DNA from: Ch67 sp964491665
GTDB taxonomy: Bacteria; Pseudomonadota; Gammaproteobacteria; Pseudomonadales; Ketobacteraceae
DNA length: 64,000 nt
Reading direction: 5' to 3'
Assembly: GCA_964491665.1 (NCBI GenBank)
Contig: CAZBII010000003.1
Span: forward strand, 1-64,000
Made by a program: the position numbers and the translations under genes. The notes beneath the pieces are model-generated. The model did no database searches, was not told the DNA's origin, and was given only the letters and a program-made list of their open reading frames with translations. Positions 17,168 through 26,135 of the stretch are shown piece after piece. Each line of letters opens with the position of its first letter. Position 1 is the stretch's first letter.

Positions 17168-17185
17168 ATGCAATATATATTGCAA
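17168..17185. promoter_or_regulatory. TTGCAA-type repeat site C
   Basis: ATGCAA and TTGCAA with centres 12 bp apart form a 16-bp perfect palindrome core (TGCAATATATATTGCA). It is located about 180 bp before the start of the interrupted FadL-type gene on the minus strand. Confidence 0.45.
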
Positions 17186-17369
17186 ATAAAATTTCATAAT
17201 GATGGAACCGGTGTCACAACAGTGACAAAAATGTCGCCTGAACAGCAAAAGTAAACAAACCGTCTAACCCTGTGTATTTTTGCCGTCAAGCCTCCGCGAC
17301 TGCATCGCAAAAACCGGGGGAAAAAGATTAACAAGCTGATTTAATTATAAAAAATCCAACCTTTGACAA

Positions 17370-17397
17370 TTATTTTGCAAATAGTATTGCAAAATAA
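17370..17397. promoter_or_regulatory. TTGCAA-type repeat site D at the FadL2 promoter
   Basis: Perfect 11-bp arms TTATTTTGCAA / TTGCAAAATAA enclose a 6-bp spacer; the TTGCAA centres are 12 bp apart. A TTGACA box (17363-17368) lies immediately upstream, so a bound regulator would cover the spacer and -10 region of that promoter. Confidence 0.55.
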
Positions 17398-17590
17398 CTG
17401 TCCATTGGACACCATGTATCCTGTTCATTCAGGACAACCTGTGACGGGCGGATTCCAAAGCCCTTTACACAACAAAAATAAATAGCAGAAAGCAGGGTAG
17501 TGGAACATATCCCATCGAGACCGTCGTGCCAATTCACCGGCGGTCGGCGCGCCCGTGCGCAGCCTTGCTTCGATCTGCCTAGGAGTGCAA

Positions 17591-19240
17591 ATGAAGCGAT
17601 CGTTCAAGCAGGGGCTGATTCCTGCACTGGCGCACTGGCTCTGCGGCGCACTCGCCGTTACCTGCTCCAGCGCCACCTTTGCCACCCTGACCGACAGCCT
17701 CACCATCGGCAACGCCAAGGCTGTGGCGCTGGGCCATGCCGTTACCGCCGACCCGCCCGGCATCGATTCCGTGCACTTCAATCCCGCCGGCCTGGTCAAT
17801 CTGGACGGCCGCCAGTCGCACCTCAAAGTGGTGGCCGGCACCTTCGCCATCGACATGGAATTCGGCGAATACGATCCCGCCACCGCCGCCGCCATCGACG
17901 CCCACCGCGGCCAGCCCTATTTCCAGGAAAACGACGCCTACCGGACCACCGGCACCACCGAAGGCGCCTCGCTGATGCTGCCCTTCTTCGGCATGACCGA
18001 CCTGCCGCTGCTGCTGGCACCACTGGGCGGCGCCTCCTACTCCCCCCCCAACAGCGACATCACCTTCGCCACCAACGTCTATTCCCCGATGATGGTGGGT
18101 TTTTACCGCGCCGAGGATGACCCCAGCCGCTGGATCGGCCAGCGCATGTCGTTCACCGTGATCACCTATTTCTCGCCCAGTTTCGCCTACCGCGTGAATG
18201 ACGAGTTTTCCTTCGGCGCCGCCATGACGTTCAACTACGGTGGCGTGGGCTTCGAGCTGCCGTTCCGCGCCGGCAACCCCAGTGTGTATGAACTGGGTGA
18301 ACTGCAGCAGGGGCCTTTGCTGAACTGCACTGGCGCCGATCCCTCGCGCCCGGCGTTCGCCCCGCTGTGCAATGGCAGTTTTTCACCCTACGAGGAACTG
18401 GGTTACATGGCACTGGAAGTGGAAAAGGCCATGAACATCGGTTTCAACGCCGGCCTGCTGTGGGAACCCACCGACTGGCTGACCTTCGGCATGACCTATA
18501 TCGCCCCGATTCCCATGAATCTGGAAGGCCAATTCAAGTGGACCAGCTCCGACGCCTGGAGCGCGGTGCTGGTGCCGCTGGTGAATTCCCCCATCGGCGG
18601 CCAGCTGGATTCAATCGTGGATCTGCTGGGCTTCCAGTTTCCCACCGGTGTCGCCACTACCGAAGGTGATGTGGATCTGGCGCTGGAAATGCCGGAGCAG
18701 TGGATGCTGGGCACCAGCGTGCAAGTCACTCCCAGCGTGAAAGTGAACATCGATTACAAGTACGCCGGCTGGTCGTCGTGGGAAGAGCTGCCCCTGCAGC
18801 TGTCGAAACCGATCGACTTCCTGCGTCTGGCGGAATTCGTCGGCGAATCCACCAGCGACTCGCTGGTGTTCCCGCTGGGTCTGGAAGACACCTGGAACTG
18901 GGCAATCGGCGTGGAATACCAGTGGTCGGAAAATCTGGTGCTGCGTGCCGGCGTGGAAGACCGTCCCACTTCGCTGCCCAAGGGCGGCTACACACCGCTG
19001 CTGCCGATGGGCTCCGGCAAATTCTATGGCGTGGGTTTTGGCACCAGAACTGAAGGCGGCGGCGACCTCGACTTTGGCATCGGCTACTTCGCCAATACGC
19101 TCGACATGCCCGCCGGCACTAGCCCGCTCGGCAACGACACCGATCCGCTGAACTTCATCTACAACCCGTTCTTCGGTACCGATGTGAAAACCGATCTCAG
19201 CGTGTTCCTGCTGGAAATGAGTTACAGCCAGCAATTCTGA
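17591..19240 (+). CDS. FadL-type outer-membrane hydrophobic-compound porin
   Basis: This 549-residue exported protein of the FadL/OmpP1/TodX family would carry fatty acids, hydrocarbons or steroid-like molecules across the outer membrane. A signal peptide (ending near CSSATFA) is followed by the typical SLTIGNAKAVALGHAV and FNPAGLVNLDG segments, a long barrel and a C-terminal aromatic residue (SYSQQF). ATG 17591 is preferred over 17555 because of the TAGGAG site 7 nt upstream. It is the intact partner of the interrupted homologue at 15407-16990 and is presumably the working uptake route of the cluster. Confidence 0.87.
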   Translation: MKRSFKQGLIPALAHWLCGALAVTCSSATFATLTDSLTIGNAKAVALGHAVTADPPGIDSVHFNPAGLVNLDGRQSHLKVVAGTFAIDMEFGEYDPATAAAIDAHRGQPYFQENDAYRTTGTTEGASLMLPFFGMTDLPLLLAPLGGASYSPPNSDITFATNVYSPMMVGFYRAEDDPSRWIGQRMSFTVITYFSPSFAYRVNDEFSFGAAMTFNYGGVGFELPFRAGNPSVYELGELQQGPLLNCTGADPSRPAFAPLCNGSFSPYEELGYMALEVEKAMNIGFNAGLLWEPTDWLTFGMTYIAPIPMNLEGQFKWTSSDAWSAVLVPLVNSPIGGQLDSIVDLLGFQFPTGVATTEGDVDLALEMPEQWMLGTSVQVTPSVKVNIDYKYAGWSSWEELPLQLSKPIDFLRLAEFVGESTSDSLVFPLGLEDTWNWAIGVEYQWSENLVLRAGVEDRPTSLPKGGYTPLLPMGSGKFYGVGFGTRTEGGGDLDFGIGYFANTLDMPAGTSPLGNDTDPLNFIYNPFFGTDVKTDLSVFLLEMSYSQQF

Positions 19241-19264
19241 CGGACACCCGCGACCGCATCCGCA

Positions 19265-19298
19265 ATGCCTGACAGCCGCAAGGCGTCAGGCATTTTTC
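19265..19298. terminator. Terminator between FadL2 and the RND genes
   Basis: The stem ATGCCTGAC / GTCAGGCAT is followed by TTTT, between two converging genes. Confidence 0.8.
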
Positions 19299-19299
19299 G

Positions 19300-22200
19300 T
19301 TACGCGACAGCAGAGCGCTGCAGCCGGAATACCAGGCCATACAGCGCCGGCACAAAGAACAGCGTAATCACGGTTCCCACCATCACCCCGCCGATCAGCA
19401 CATACGCCATCGGTCCCCAGAAAATGTCGGTGGTCAGCGGCAGAAACGCCAGTGCCGCCGCCAGTGCCGTCAGAATCACCGGCCGCGCCCGCCGCACTGT
19501 AGCCTCCACCACGGCCATAAGTGGCTGCATGCCCGCCTCCAGATTGTCAGCGACCTGCTGGGTCAGGATCAGCGTGTTGCGCATCAGAATTCCCGCCAGA
19601 CCGATCAGCCCCAGCAACGCCACGAAACCGAACGGCTGGTGGAACAGCAGCAGCGCGAGCACGGCGCCAATCACACCGAGCGGTGCCGTCGCCAGCACCA
19701 TGAAGGTGCCCGAGAACGAGCGCATCTGCAGCATGATGCAGGTGAGCATCAGCGCGATCATCACGGGAAATACCTTGGCGATGGACGCTTCGGCACGCAC
19801 CGACGTTTCCACTGAGCCGCTGATTTCCAGACGATAACCTGGCGGCAACGCCTGCCGCAGCGATTCGAACTGCTGCCACAGCTGCCGGGTGACATGCGGC
19901 GCCTGCGCACCCTGCACATCACCGCGCACTTCCAGAAACGGCTCGCGATTATGACGGCGCAGCAGCGGCTCCTCGTAACGCACCTGCACGTCGCCCAGCT
20001 GCGACAGCGCCATTTTTTTGCCCTGCTCGTTGCGCAACTCGTACACGCCCAGCGTCTGCGGATCGAGCGGCTGCGCACTGCGCGCCCACACTTCCACACT
20101 GCGAATATCCTGCCGCACCTGCGTGACCGGCGTGCCCTGGAACATGAACTGCAGCTGCTGCGCCACGTCACGCGGCGTAAAGCCCAGCAGACGCAGGCGA
20201 TCAGCATCCATCTGCAGCTGCAGCACCGGCATGCGCTCGTCCCATTCCAGGCTGGACTGGATGACGTTGGGATGCGCCGCCATCAGCGCCTGCATCTGGT
20301 GACCGATTTCCCGCAGCTTCATCAGGTCCGGACCCAGCACGCGGAAACTCACCGGCCAGGGCACTGGCGGACCAAACAGCAGGCGCGCCACGCGAATCCG
20401 CGCCTCGGCAAAATCGCCCGCCGTCACCCTGTCGTTGAGCGCATGCATGATCTGGTCGCGCTCGGCCGAGCCGTTGGCGGTCACCACAATTTTTGCAAAG
20501 GACGGATCGGGAAATTCCGGAGTGACCGAGAGGAAAAAACGCGGCGCGCCGGCACCGACAAACGTGGAGTAATTCTTCACGCCCGGCAGTTGCGCCAGCA
20601 GCGACTCGAACCTGCGCACCGTGGCATCGGTGACGGCCAGCGCGGTGCCCTGCGGATGCTGGATGCTGATCAGCACCTCCGGGCGATCAGAGCCGGGGAA
20701 AAACTGTTGCTGCACCGAGCTGCCCAGCGCGGCCAGCGCCAGCAGCAACGCGCCGAACGTTGTCGCCACCACGGTTTTGCGCCAGCGCAGACAGGCTTCG
20801 ACAAGCTGCCGGAAACGCTGGTAACGCGGCATGCTGAACAGCGCATCGGCGTCATGGCCCGGCAAGGGAGCACTACCCGGCACACGCAGCATGCGCACCC
20901 CCAGATACGGCGTGAACGTCACCGCCACCAGCCAGGACACCAGTAGCGCAAACGCCAGCACCCAGAAAATATTGCCGGCATATTCCCCCACACCGGATTT
21001 CGCAAATCCGATCGGCACAAAACCGAACATGGTGATCAGCGTGCCATACAGCATCGGCGAGGCTGTCGCCGTCCACGCGTGCGTAGCCGCCTGCACCTTG
21101 TCCCAGCCCTCTTCCAGCTTCACCAGCATCATTTCGATGGCGATGATGGCGTCGTCCACCAGCAGCCCCAGCGCGATGATCAGCGCGCCCAGCGTGATGC
21201 GATCCAGGTTGATGTTGGCTATTTTCATCAGCAGGAACGCCAGCCCCAGCGTCACCGGGATCGAAATGCCCACGATCAGCCCCGCCCGCCAGCCTAAAGC
21301 GGCAAAGCCCACGCCCATCACCACCAGCACCGCCACCAGGAATTTCATCTGGAACAGGTCCACCGCAGCGGAAATGGCGTCGGCCTGATTGGTGATCTGT
21401 CTGAGTTCGATGCCCAGCGGCAGCCGGCTGTTTTGCTCGGTCACGAACTGTTCCAGCCGCGTGCCGAAATCCAGGCCGTTCTCGCCCGGCGCCATCACCA
21501 CACCCAGCAGCAGCGCATCCTCGCCGTTGGCGCGCACCAGAAACGAGGGCGGATCTTCATAACCCTGATGCACGCGGGCAATGTCATCCAGCCGCAGGGT
21601 TTTGTCGCCCACCCGGATCGGCACGGCCTTCAATGCCTCCATGTCAGCCAGATCGGCATCCGTGCGAAAGTAGAGCCGCGGCCCGGCGGTTTCCATCTGC
21701 CCGGCGGGCAGCAGCCGGTTGTAGGCGTCGATGGCATCCAGCACCTGCCGCGCGTCCACGCCCAGATTGAGCAGCTTGACGTTATCCAGTTCGACGAACA
21801 CCCGCTCGGTGCGCTCGCCGATGATGCTGGCCTTGAGCGCACCCGGCACCCGCCGCAGCCGGTCGCGGATCTGCTCCGCCTCGCGGGTCAGTTCCCGCAT
21901 CGGCAGGCCCGGCGCCGTCAGGCTGAACAGGCTGAACTGGATGTCGGTGAAATCATCATTCACGAACGGCCCCTGCACGCCCTCCGGCAGGCGCGCCTGC
22001 AGATCCAGCATGCGCTTGCGGACCTGGAACTGCATTTCGGCCACCTTGTCCCGGGGCGCGAACTCCTCGAATTCCACCAGAATGTCCGCGCGCCCCGCCT
22101 TCACGGTGGACTGGATGCGGAACAGGTAATCCAGTTCCTGCAGCCGCTTCTCGATTGGATCCACCGCCTGCTGCTGGATCTGCTGCGCGGTGGCGCCAGG

Positions 22201-22362
22201 CCACAGCACCGACACCACCTGGATCTGCATCTTGATTGCGGGGTCTTCGGCGCGGCCCAGCGACAGGAAGGCATACAGCCCGGCGATAACGGACAGCAGC
22301 AGGAAATAGAGCGTGATGGAACGCTGGCGCACCGCCAGCGCCGACAGGTTGGGAAAGCTCAC
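19300..22362 (-). CDS. RND efflux transporter permease
   Basis: This 1020-residue inner-membrane pump of the AcrB/RND superfamily is driven by protons. The N-terminal transmembrane helix begins after RQRSITLYF. The proton-relay Asp pair is visible in GLLVDDAIIAIE of TM4, and two large periplasmic loops are present. It overlaps the membrane-fusion gene by 4 bp, so the two form one operon. No outer-membrane factor is encoded here, and a TolC-type protein elsewhere would be needed. The substrate is unknown. Confidence 0.93.
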   Translation of the reverse strand: MSFPNLSALAVRQRSITLYFLLLSVIAGLYAFLSLGRAEDPAIKMQIQVVSVLWPGATAQQIQQQAVDPIEKRLQELDYLFRIQSTVKAGRADILVEFEEFAPRDKVAEMQFQVRKRMLDLQARLPEGVQGPFVNDDFTDIQFSLFSLTAPGLPMRELTREAEQIRDRLRRVPGALKASIIGERTERVFVELDNVKLLNLGVDARQVLDAIDAYNRLLPAGQMETAGPRLYFRTDADLADMEALKAVPIRVGDKTLRLDDIARVHQGYEDPPSFLVRANGEDALLLGVVMAPGENGLDFGTRLEQFVTEQNSRLPLGIELRQITNQADAISAAVDLFQMKFLVAVLVVMGVGFAALGWRAGLIVGISIPVTLGLAFLLMKIANINLDRITLGALIIALGLLVDDAIIAIEMMLVKLEEGWDKVQAATHAWTATASPMLYGTLITMFGFVPIGFAKSGVGEYAGNIFWVLAFALLVSWLVAVTFTPYLGVRMLRVPGSAPLPGHDADALFSMPRYQRFRQLVEACLRWRKTVVATTFGALLLALAALGSSVQQQFFPGSDRPEVLISIQHPQGTALAVTDATVRRFESLLAQLPGVKNYSTFVGAGAPRFFLSVTPEFPDPSFAKIVVTANGSAERDQIMHALNDRVTAGDFAEARIRVARLLFGPPVPWPVSFRVLGPDLMKLREIGHQMQALMAAHPNVIQSSLEWDERMPVLQLQMDADRLRLLGFTPRDVAQQLQFMFQGTPVTQVRQDIRSVEVWARSAQPLDPQTLGVYELRNEQGKKMALSQLGDVQVRYEEPLLRRHNREPFLEVRGDVQGAQAPHVTRQLWQQFESLRQALPPGYRLEISGSVETSVRAEASIAKVFPVMIALMLTCIMLQMRSFSGTFMVLATAPLGVIGAVLALLLFHQPFGFVALLGLIGLAGILMRNTLILTQQVADNLEAGMQPLMAVVEATVRRARPVILTALAAALAFLPLTTDIFWGPMAYVLIGGVMVGTVITLFFVPALYGLVFRLQRSAVA

Positions 22363-23411
22363 GGCGCCTGCTCCCGCACCGCCATGCCCGGCACCAGCAG
22401 ATGCGTGCCCAGGGCCACCAGATGGGTGCCCGGCGCCAGGTCGGCGGCAATGCGGGCCGTGTCGTACTGCAGGGCCACCACTTCCACCGCCACTGGCTGC
22501 ACCCGGCCGTCCACCACCTGCCAGACCTGCGGGCCGCTGCCGCGCTCATCCAGCGCACCCACCGGCACAGAAAACAGCGTGCGCCCCTGTGCCGCCTGGG
22601 CCAGCCCCACCCGCACCAGCGAACCCAGCTTGAGGTTCGCGGCGGCATTTTCCACCTGATAGCGCACCCGCCAGGTCCGGCTCACCGCATCCGCAGTGCC
22701 CGCCACCTCCCGCAGTCGCAGCGGCAGGGTCTGGCCCTCATCCAGCAGGATCGTGCCCTGCTGTGGCGGGGTGAAGCCGTCCGGCAGATGCAGCTCCACT
22801 TCCAGCTGCCGCGCGTCTGCCAGCGTGGCCAGCGGCTGCCCGGCGCCCACCACCTGCCCCGGCTCGCCGCTCACGTCCAGCAGCACACCCGGCGATTTCG
22901 CCCGCAGTACCGCGTGTTCCAGCGTGATGCGCGCCTGCTGCAATTGCGCCTGCGCCACCTGCACCCGCGCGACCGCCGCGCGCTCCTGCAACTGCACGCG
23001 CTCGAACACCTGTTGACTGATGGAGCGCTGCCCGATCAAATGACGGTGCCGCTCCAGATCGGCCCGCGCCACTTGCTGCTCCGCCTGCGCGGCGTCCAGC
23101 GATGCCTGTGCCGACGCCAGCTGCTGCTCCAGCTCGCGCGCATCGAGGGTAAACAGCACCTGCCCCAGGGTGACGGTCTGGCCCGCATCCACCAGCCGCT
23201 GGCGAATGCGGCCGGGCACCTCAAAGGCAATGGGCACTTCGGTGCGCGCCCGCACCGTGCCGGAAAAAGCCTGCTGCCGGGGACGATCCTGATCCGCCAG
23301 CACCAGGATTTTGACCAGTGGCGGCAACACCGCTGCCGGCGCGGCAGCCTCATCGGAACAGGCCACCAGGGCCAGACAGCAACACAACAGGGACAGCTGA
23401 CGGAAGCGCAT
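22359..23411 (-). CDS. RND periplasmic membrane-fusion lipoprotein
   Basis: This 350-residue adaptor links the RND pump to an outer-membrane channel. The lipoprotein signal LLCCCLALVAC places the lipidated Cys at about residue 16. A barrel-sandwich and alpha-helical hairpin follow (EVPGRIRQRLVDAGQTV, then Ala/Gln-rich coiled coil). ATG 23411 is chosen because it gives the lipoprotein signal; the longer frame to 23618 would run into the divergent TetR gene. Confidence 0.9.
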   Translation of the reverse strand: MRFRQLSLLCCCLALVACSDEAAAPAAVLPPLVKILVLADQDRPRQQAFSGTVRARTEVPIAFEVPGRIRQRLVDAGQTVTLGQVLFTLDARELEQQLASAQASLDAAQAEQQVARADLERHRHLIGQRSISQQVFERVQLQERAAVARVQVAQAQLQQARITLEHAVLRAKSPGVLLDVSGEPGQVVGAGQPLATLADARQLEVELHLPDGFTPPQQGTILLDEGQTLPLRLREVAGTADAVSRTWRVRYQVENAAANLKLGSLVRVGLAQAAQGRTLFSVPVGALDERGSGPQVWQVVDGRVQPVAVEVVALQYDTARIAADLAPGTHLVALGTHLLVPGMAVREQAP

Positions 23412-23438
23412 GAAATCGAATCGCACCGATATTAACGA

Positions 23439-23448
23439 ACGGAACCGT
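23439..23448. promoter_or_regulatory. Candidate TetR operator, ACGG-N2-CCGT
   Basis: This small inverted repeat sits in the 46-bp gap between the divergent membrane-fusion and TetR genes, where the regulator would be expected to bind. It is short and unproven. Confidence 0.35.
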
Positions 23449-23457
23449 ACAATTATC

Positions 23458-24102
23458 ATGGACGCCCGCCCGACGCAACCACCCTCGGCCGGCCGCCCCA
23501 CCGATCTGCAGAAGGACCAGGCCATTCTGGCTGCCGCGCGCGAACTGCTGTTCCAGAAGGGACCGGGCGCCGTCAGCATCGAGGCCGTGGCCCGCAAGGC
23601 CGGCGTCTCCAAGGTCACGGTCTACAGCCGCCACAGCAACCGCGACGACCTGATCAGCGCAGTGATCCGCTCCCAGTCCGAAACCTTCTCGGCGCACCTG
23701 CCACTGCCGCAAACCAGCCTGGCCGGTGCCCGTGCCGCCCTGCTCAACTTCAGCCTGAGCGTGCTGCATTTCCTGACCAGTCCCGAACACCTGCAGTTCA
23801 TGCGCATCGTCGGCGCCTCGGTCAACGTGCCGGAAGCCATCCTGCAGGACATCTACACCCAGGGTGCCGACGCCACCCTGCAACAGCTGCAGCACTGGCT
23901 GCAGGCGCTGCATGACAGCCACCTGATTGAGTGCCATTCACCCGCGCAGAGCGCCGAGCTGCTGGTGGGCATGCTGCTGCGGCTGGATGTAATCCGCACG
24001 CAGTTCGGCATCAACATCCAGCGCACCACCGACGAACTGGAAGCACACGCCCGTTTCGCGGTGGACGGCTTCCTCAAAATGCACAGCTGCCCGCCAGACT
24101 GA
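23458..24102 (+). CDS. TetR/AcrR-family repressor of the RND operon
   Basis: This 214-residue regulator has an N-terminal helix-turn-helix (AVSIEAVARKAGVSKVTVYSR) and a C-terminal ligand domain. It is divergent from the RND pair, the usual arrangement for a local repressor. ATG 23410 would overlap the opposite start by 2 bp and leave no promoter, so ATG 23458 is preferred. No Shine-Dalgarno sequence precedes it, so a leaderless transcript is possible. Confidence 0.88.
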   Translation: MDARPTQPPSAGRPTDLQKDQAILAAARELLFQKGPGAVSIEAVARKAGVSKVTVYSRHSNRDDLISAVIRSQSETFSAHLPLPQTSLAGARAALLNFSLSVLHFLTSPEHLQFMRIVGASVNVPEAILQDIYTQGADATLQQLQHWLQALHDSHLIECHSPAQSAELLVGMLLRLDVIRTQFGINIQRTTDELEAHARFAVDGFLKMHSCPPD

Positions 24103-24120
24103 TTGCCGCGCCAGAAAACA

Positions 24121-24157
24121 AAAAAGGCCGCAGGGGACAAACCCGGCGGCCTTTTTT
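24121..24157. terminator. Terminator between tetR and typA
   Basis: The stem AAAAAGGCCGC / GCGGCCTTTTT has a 14-nt loop and lies between converging genes. Confidence 0.85.
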
Positions 24158-24174
24158 ATTGCGGCAGACAGCGC

Positions 24175-25980
24175 TTACTTGTTGGCGCGCTTGCGCTCGT
24201 TCTCGGTCAGGTATTTCTTGCGGATACGGATCGATTTCGGCGTCACTTCCACCAGTTCATCCTTGTCGATGAAATCCAGCGCCTGTTCCAGCGAGAACTT
24301 GATCGGCGGCGTCAGGATGATGTTTTCATCGGAACCGGCGGCGCGGATGTTGGTGAGCTGCTTGCCCTTGGTGGGGTTCACCACCAGATCGTTGCCACGG
24401 GAGTGAATGCCGATGATCTGGCCTTCGTACACATCCACGTTCGGGTCCACGAACAGACGGCCACGCTCCTGGATGTTGAACAGCGCATAACCCAGCACCT
24501 TGCCGGTGATCATCGACACCAGCACGCCGTTCTGGCGCTTGGTGACTTCACCTTCCTTGATGGGTCCGTAATGCGAGAACGTGGAGTTCATGATGCCGGT
24601 ACCGGACGTCATGGTCAGGAACTCGGAGCGGAAGCCGATCAGGCCACGCGACGGCGCCAGAAAATCCATGCGCACGCGACCTTTGCCATCGGGCACCATG
24701 TCGGTCATTTCCGCCTTGCGCAGACCCAGCTGTTCCATCACGGAACCCTGGTGGTTTTCCTCGATGTCGATGGTGACGTTTTCATACGGCTCCTGCTTCT
24801 CGCCGTCGATTTCCTTCACGATTACTTCGGGTGAGGCCACCGCCAGTTCAAAACCTTCGCGACGCATGTTCTCGATCAGCACCGACAGGTGCAGTTCGCC
24901 ACGGCCCGACACGCGGAACTTGTCCGGGCTGTCGGTATCTTCCACCCGCAGCGCCACGTTGTGGATCAGTTCTTTTTCCAGACGGTCGCGGATGTTGCGC
25001 GAGGTCACGTACTTGCCTTCCTTGCCGGCGAACGGCGAGGTGTTGACCTGGAAAATCATGCTTACGGTGGGTTCGTCCACCGACAGCGGCGGCAGCGCCT
25101 CGGGCTTGTCCGGATGGCACACGGTGTCGGAAATGTTCAGACCGTCGATACCGGTGATACAGACGATGTTGCCGGCTTCAGCCTCATCAATTTCAACCCG
25201 CTCCAGACCCAGGTGACCCATGATCTTCAGGATCTTGCCGTTACGCACCTTGCCTTCGCGATCCACCACCTTCACCTGCGAACCGGCTTTCAGCTTGCCG
25301 CGCTTGACGCGACCTATACCGATAACGCCCAGATAGCTGGAATAGTCGAGGGAGGAAATCTGCATCTGGAACGGGCCTTCGGAATCCACTTCCGGCGGCG
25401 ATACTTTTTCGATGATGGCTTCGAACAGCGGCGTCATGTCATCCGCCAGCTGGTCCGGCTCCAGGCCGGCCACACCGTTCAGTGCCGATGCATAAATGAT
25501 GGGGAAGTCGAGCTGCTTGTCGGTAGCGCCGAGGCGGTCGAACAGGTCGAACACCTGATCCACCACCCAGTGCGGACGCGCGCCGGGGCGGTCCACCTTG
25601 TTGATCACCACGATCGGATTCAGGCCCTGGGCAAACGCCTTCTTGGTCACGAAACGGGTCTGCGGCATGGGGCCGTCCTGCGCGTCCACCAGCAGCAGCA
25701 CGCAGTCCACCATCGACAGCACGCGCTCAACCTCGCCGCCGAAATCGGCGTGTCCCGGGGTGTCCACGATGTTGATGTGATAGCCGTTCCAGCTGATCGC
25801 CGTGTTCTTCGCCAGAATGGTAATACCGCGCTCTTTTTCCAGATCATTGGAATCCATCACGCGTTCCCCTTCGTCCTTGCGGCCGAGGGTGCCGGATTGT
25901 TGCAGCAGTTTGTCGACCAGTGTGGTTTTACCGTGGTCAACGTGCGCGATGATGGCAATATTACGAATCTTCTCGATCAC
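24175..25980 (-). CDS. typA: Ribosome-associated GTPase TypA/BipA
   Basis: This 601-residue translational GTPase is involved in 50S assembly and stress adaptation. G motifs are AHVDHGKTT (G1), DTPGHADFGGEVERV (G3) and NKVDRPGA (G4), followed by EF-G-like domains and the BipA C-terminal domain (GLIGFRSEFLT, near residue 440). The length agrees with the E. coli protein. It is divergent from the PP-loop gene. Confidence 0.97.
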   Translation of the reverse strand: MIEKIRNIAIIAHVDHGKTTLVDKLLQQSGTLGRKDEGERVMDSNDLEKERGITILAKNTAISWNGYHINIVDTPGHADFGGEVERVLSMVDCVLLLVDAQDGPMPQTRFVTKKAFAQGLNPIVVINKVDRPGARPHWVVDQVFDLFDRLGATDKQLDFPIIYASALNGVAGLEPDQLADDMTPLFEAIIEKVSPPEVDSEGPFQMQISSLDYSSYLGVIGIGRVKRGKLKAGSQVKVVDREGKVRNGKILKIMGHLGLERVEIDEAEAGNIVCITGIDGLNISDTVCHPDKPEALPPLSVDEPTVSMIFQVNTSPFAGKEGKYVTSRNIRDRLEKELIHNVALRVEDTDSPDKFRVSGRGELHLSVLIENMRREGFELAVASPEVIVKEIDGEKQEPYENVTIDIEENHQGSVMEQLGLRKAEMTDMVPDGKGRVRMDFLAPSRGLIGFRSEFLTMTSGTGIMNSTFSHYGPIKEGEVTKRQNGVLVSMITGKVLGYALFNIQERGRLFVDPNVDVYEGQIIGIHSRGNDLVVNPTKGKQLTNIRAAGSDENIILTPPIKFSLEQALDFIDKDELVEVTPKSIRIRKKYLTENERKRANK

Positions 25981-26093
25981 AAAACGACAGCCTCTGCCTG
26001 ATAGGGTGAAATCGGGCGGCGAGTATACATGATTCCCCTGACATCTGCTCAGGCCCGTTTACACTTTCGCCACAGGAAATCCGGAAAATCCGG

Positions 26094-26099
26094 TATAAT
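26094..26099 (+). promoter_or_regulatory. -10 box (TATAAT) for the PP-loop/tusA genes
   Basis: A consensus TATAAT lies 37 bp before ATG 26136, but no good -35 box is at the usual distance. Confidence 0.5.
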
Positions 26100-26135
26100 G
26101 CGCGCCCTTTTGATCCACCAGGTTACACAACGGTT

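Larger units (their letters stand above)
16991..17590. promoter_or_regulatory. 600-bp divergent region between the two FadL-type genes
   Basis: No gene is supported here. The region is AT-rich from about 17150 to 17490 and contains two paired TTGCAA-type sites (17168-17185 and 17370-17397), each nearer to one of the two divergent porin genes. A TTGACA box at 17363-17368 abuts the second site. The leader of the plus-strand gene is about 190 bp long. Confidence 0.5.

Noticed and set aside
15875..17254. 459-codon plus-strand frame across the interrupted FadL-type gene
   Set aside because: It is antisense to coherent FadL sequence on both sides of the amber codon and then runs through the AT-rich promoter region.
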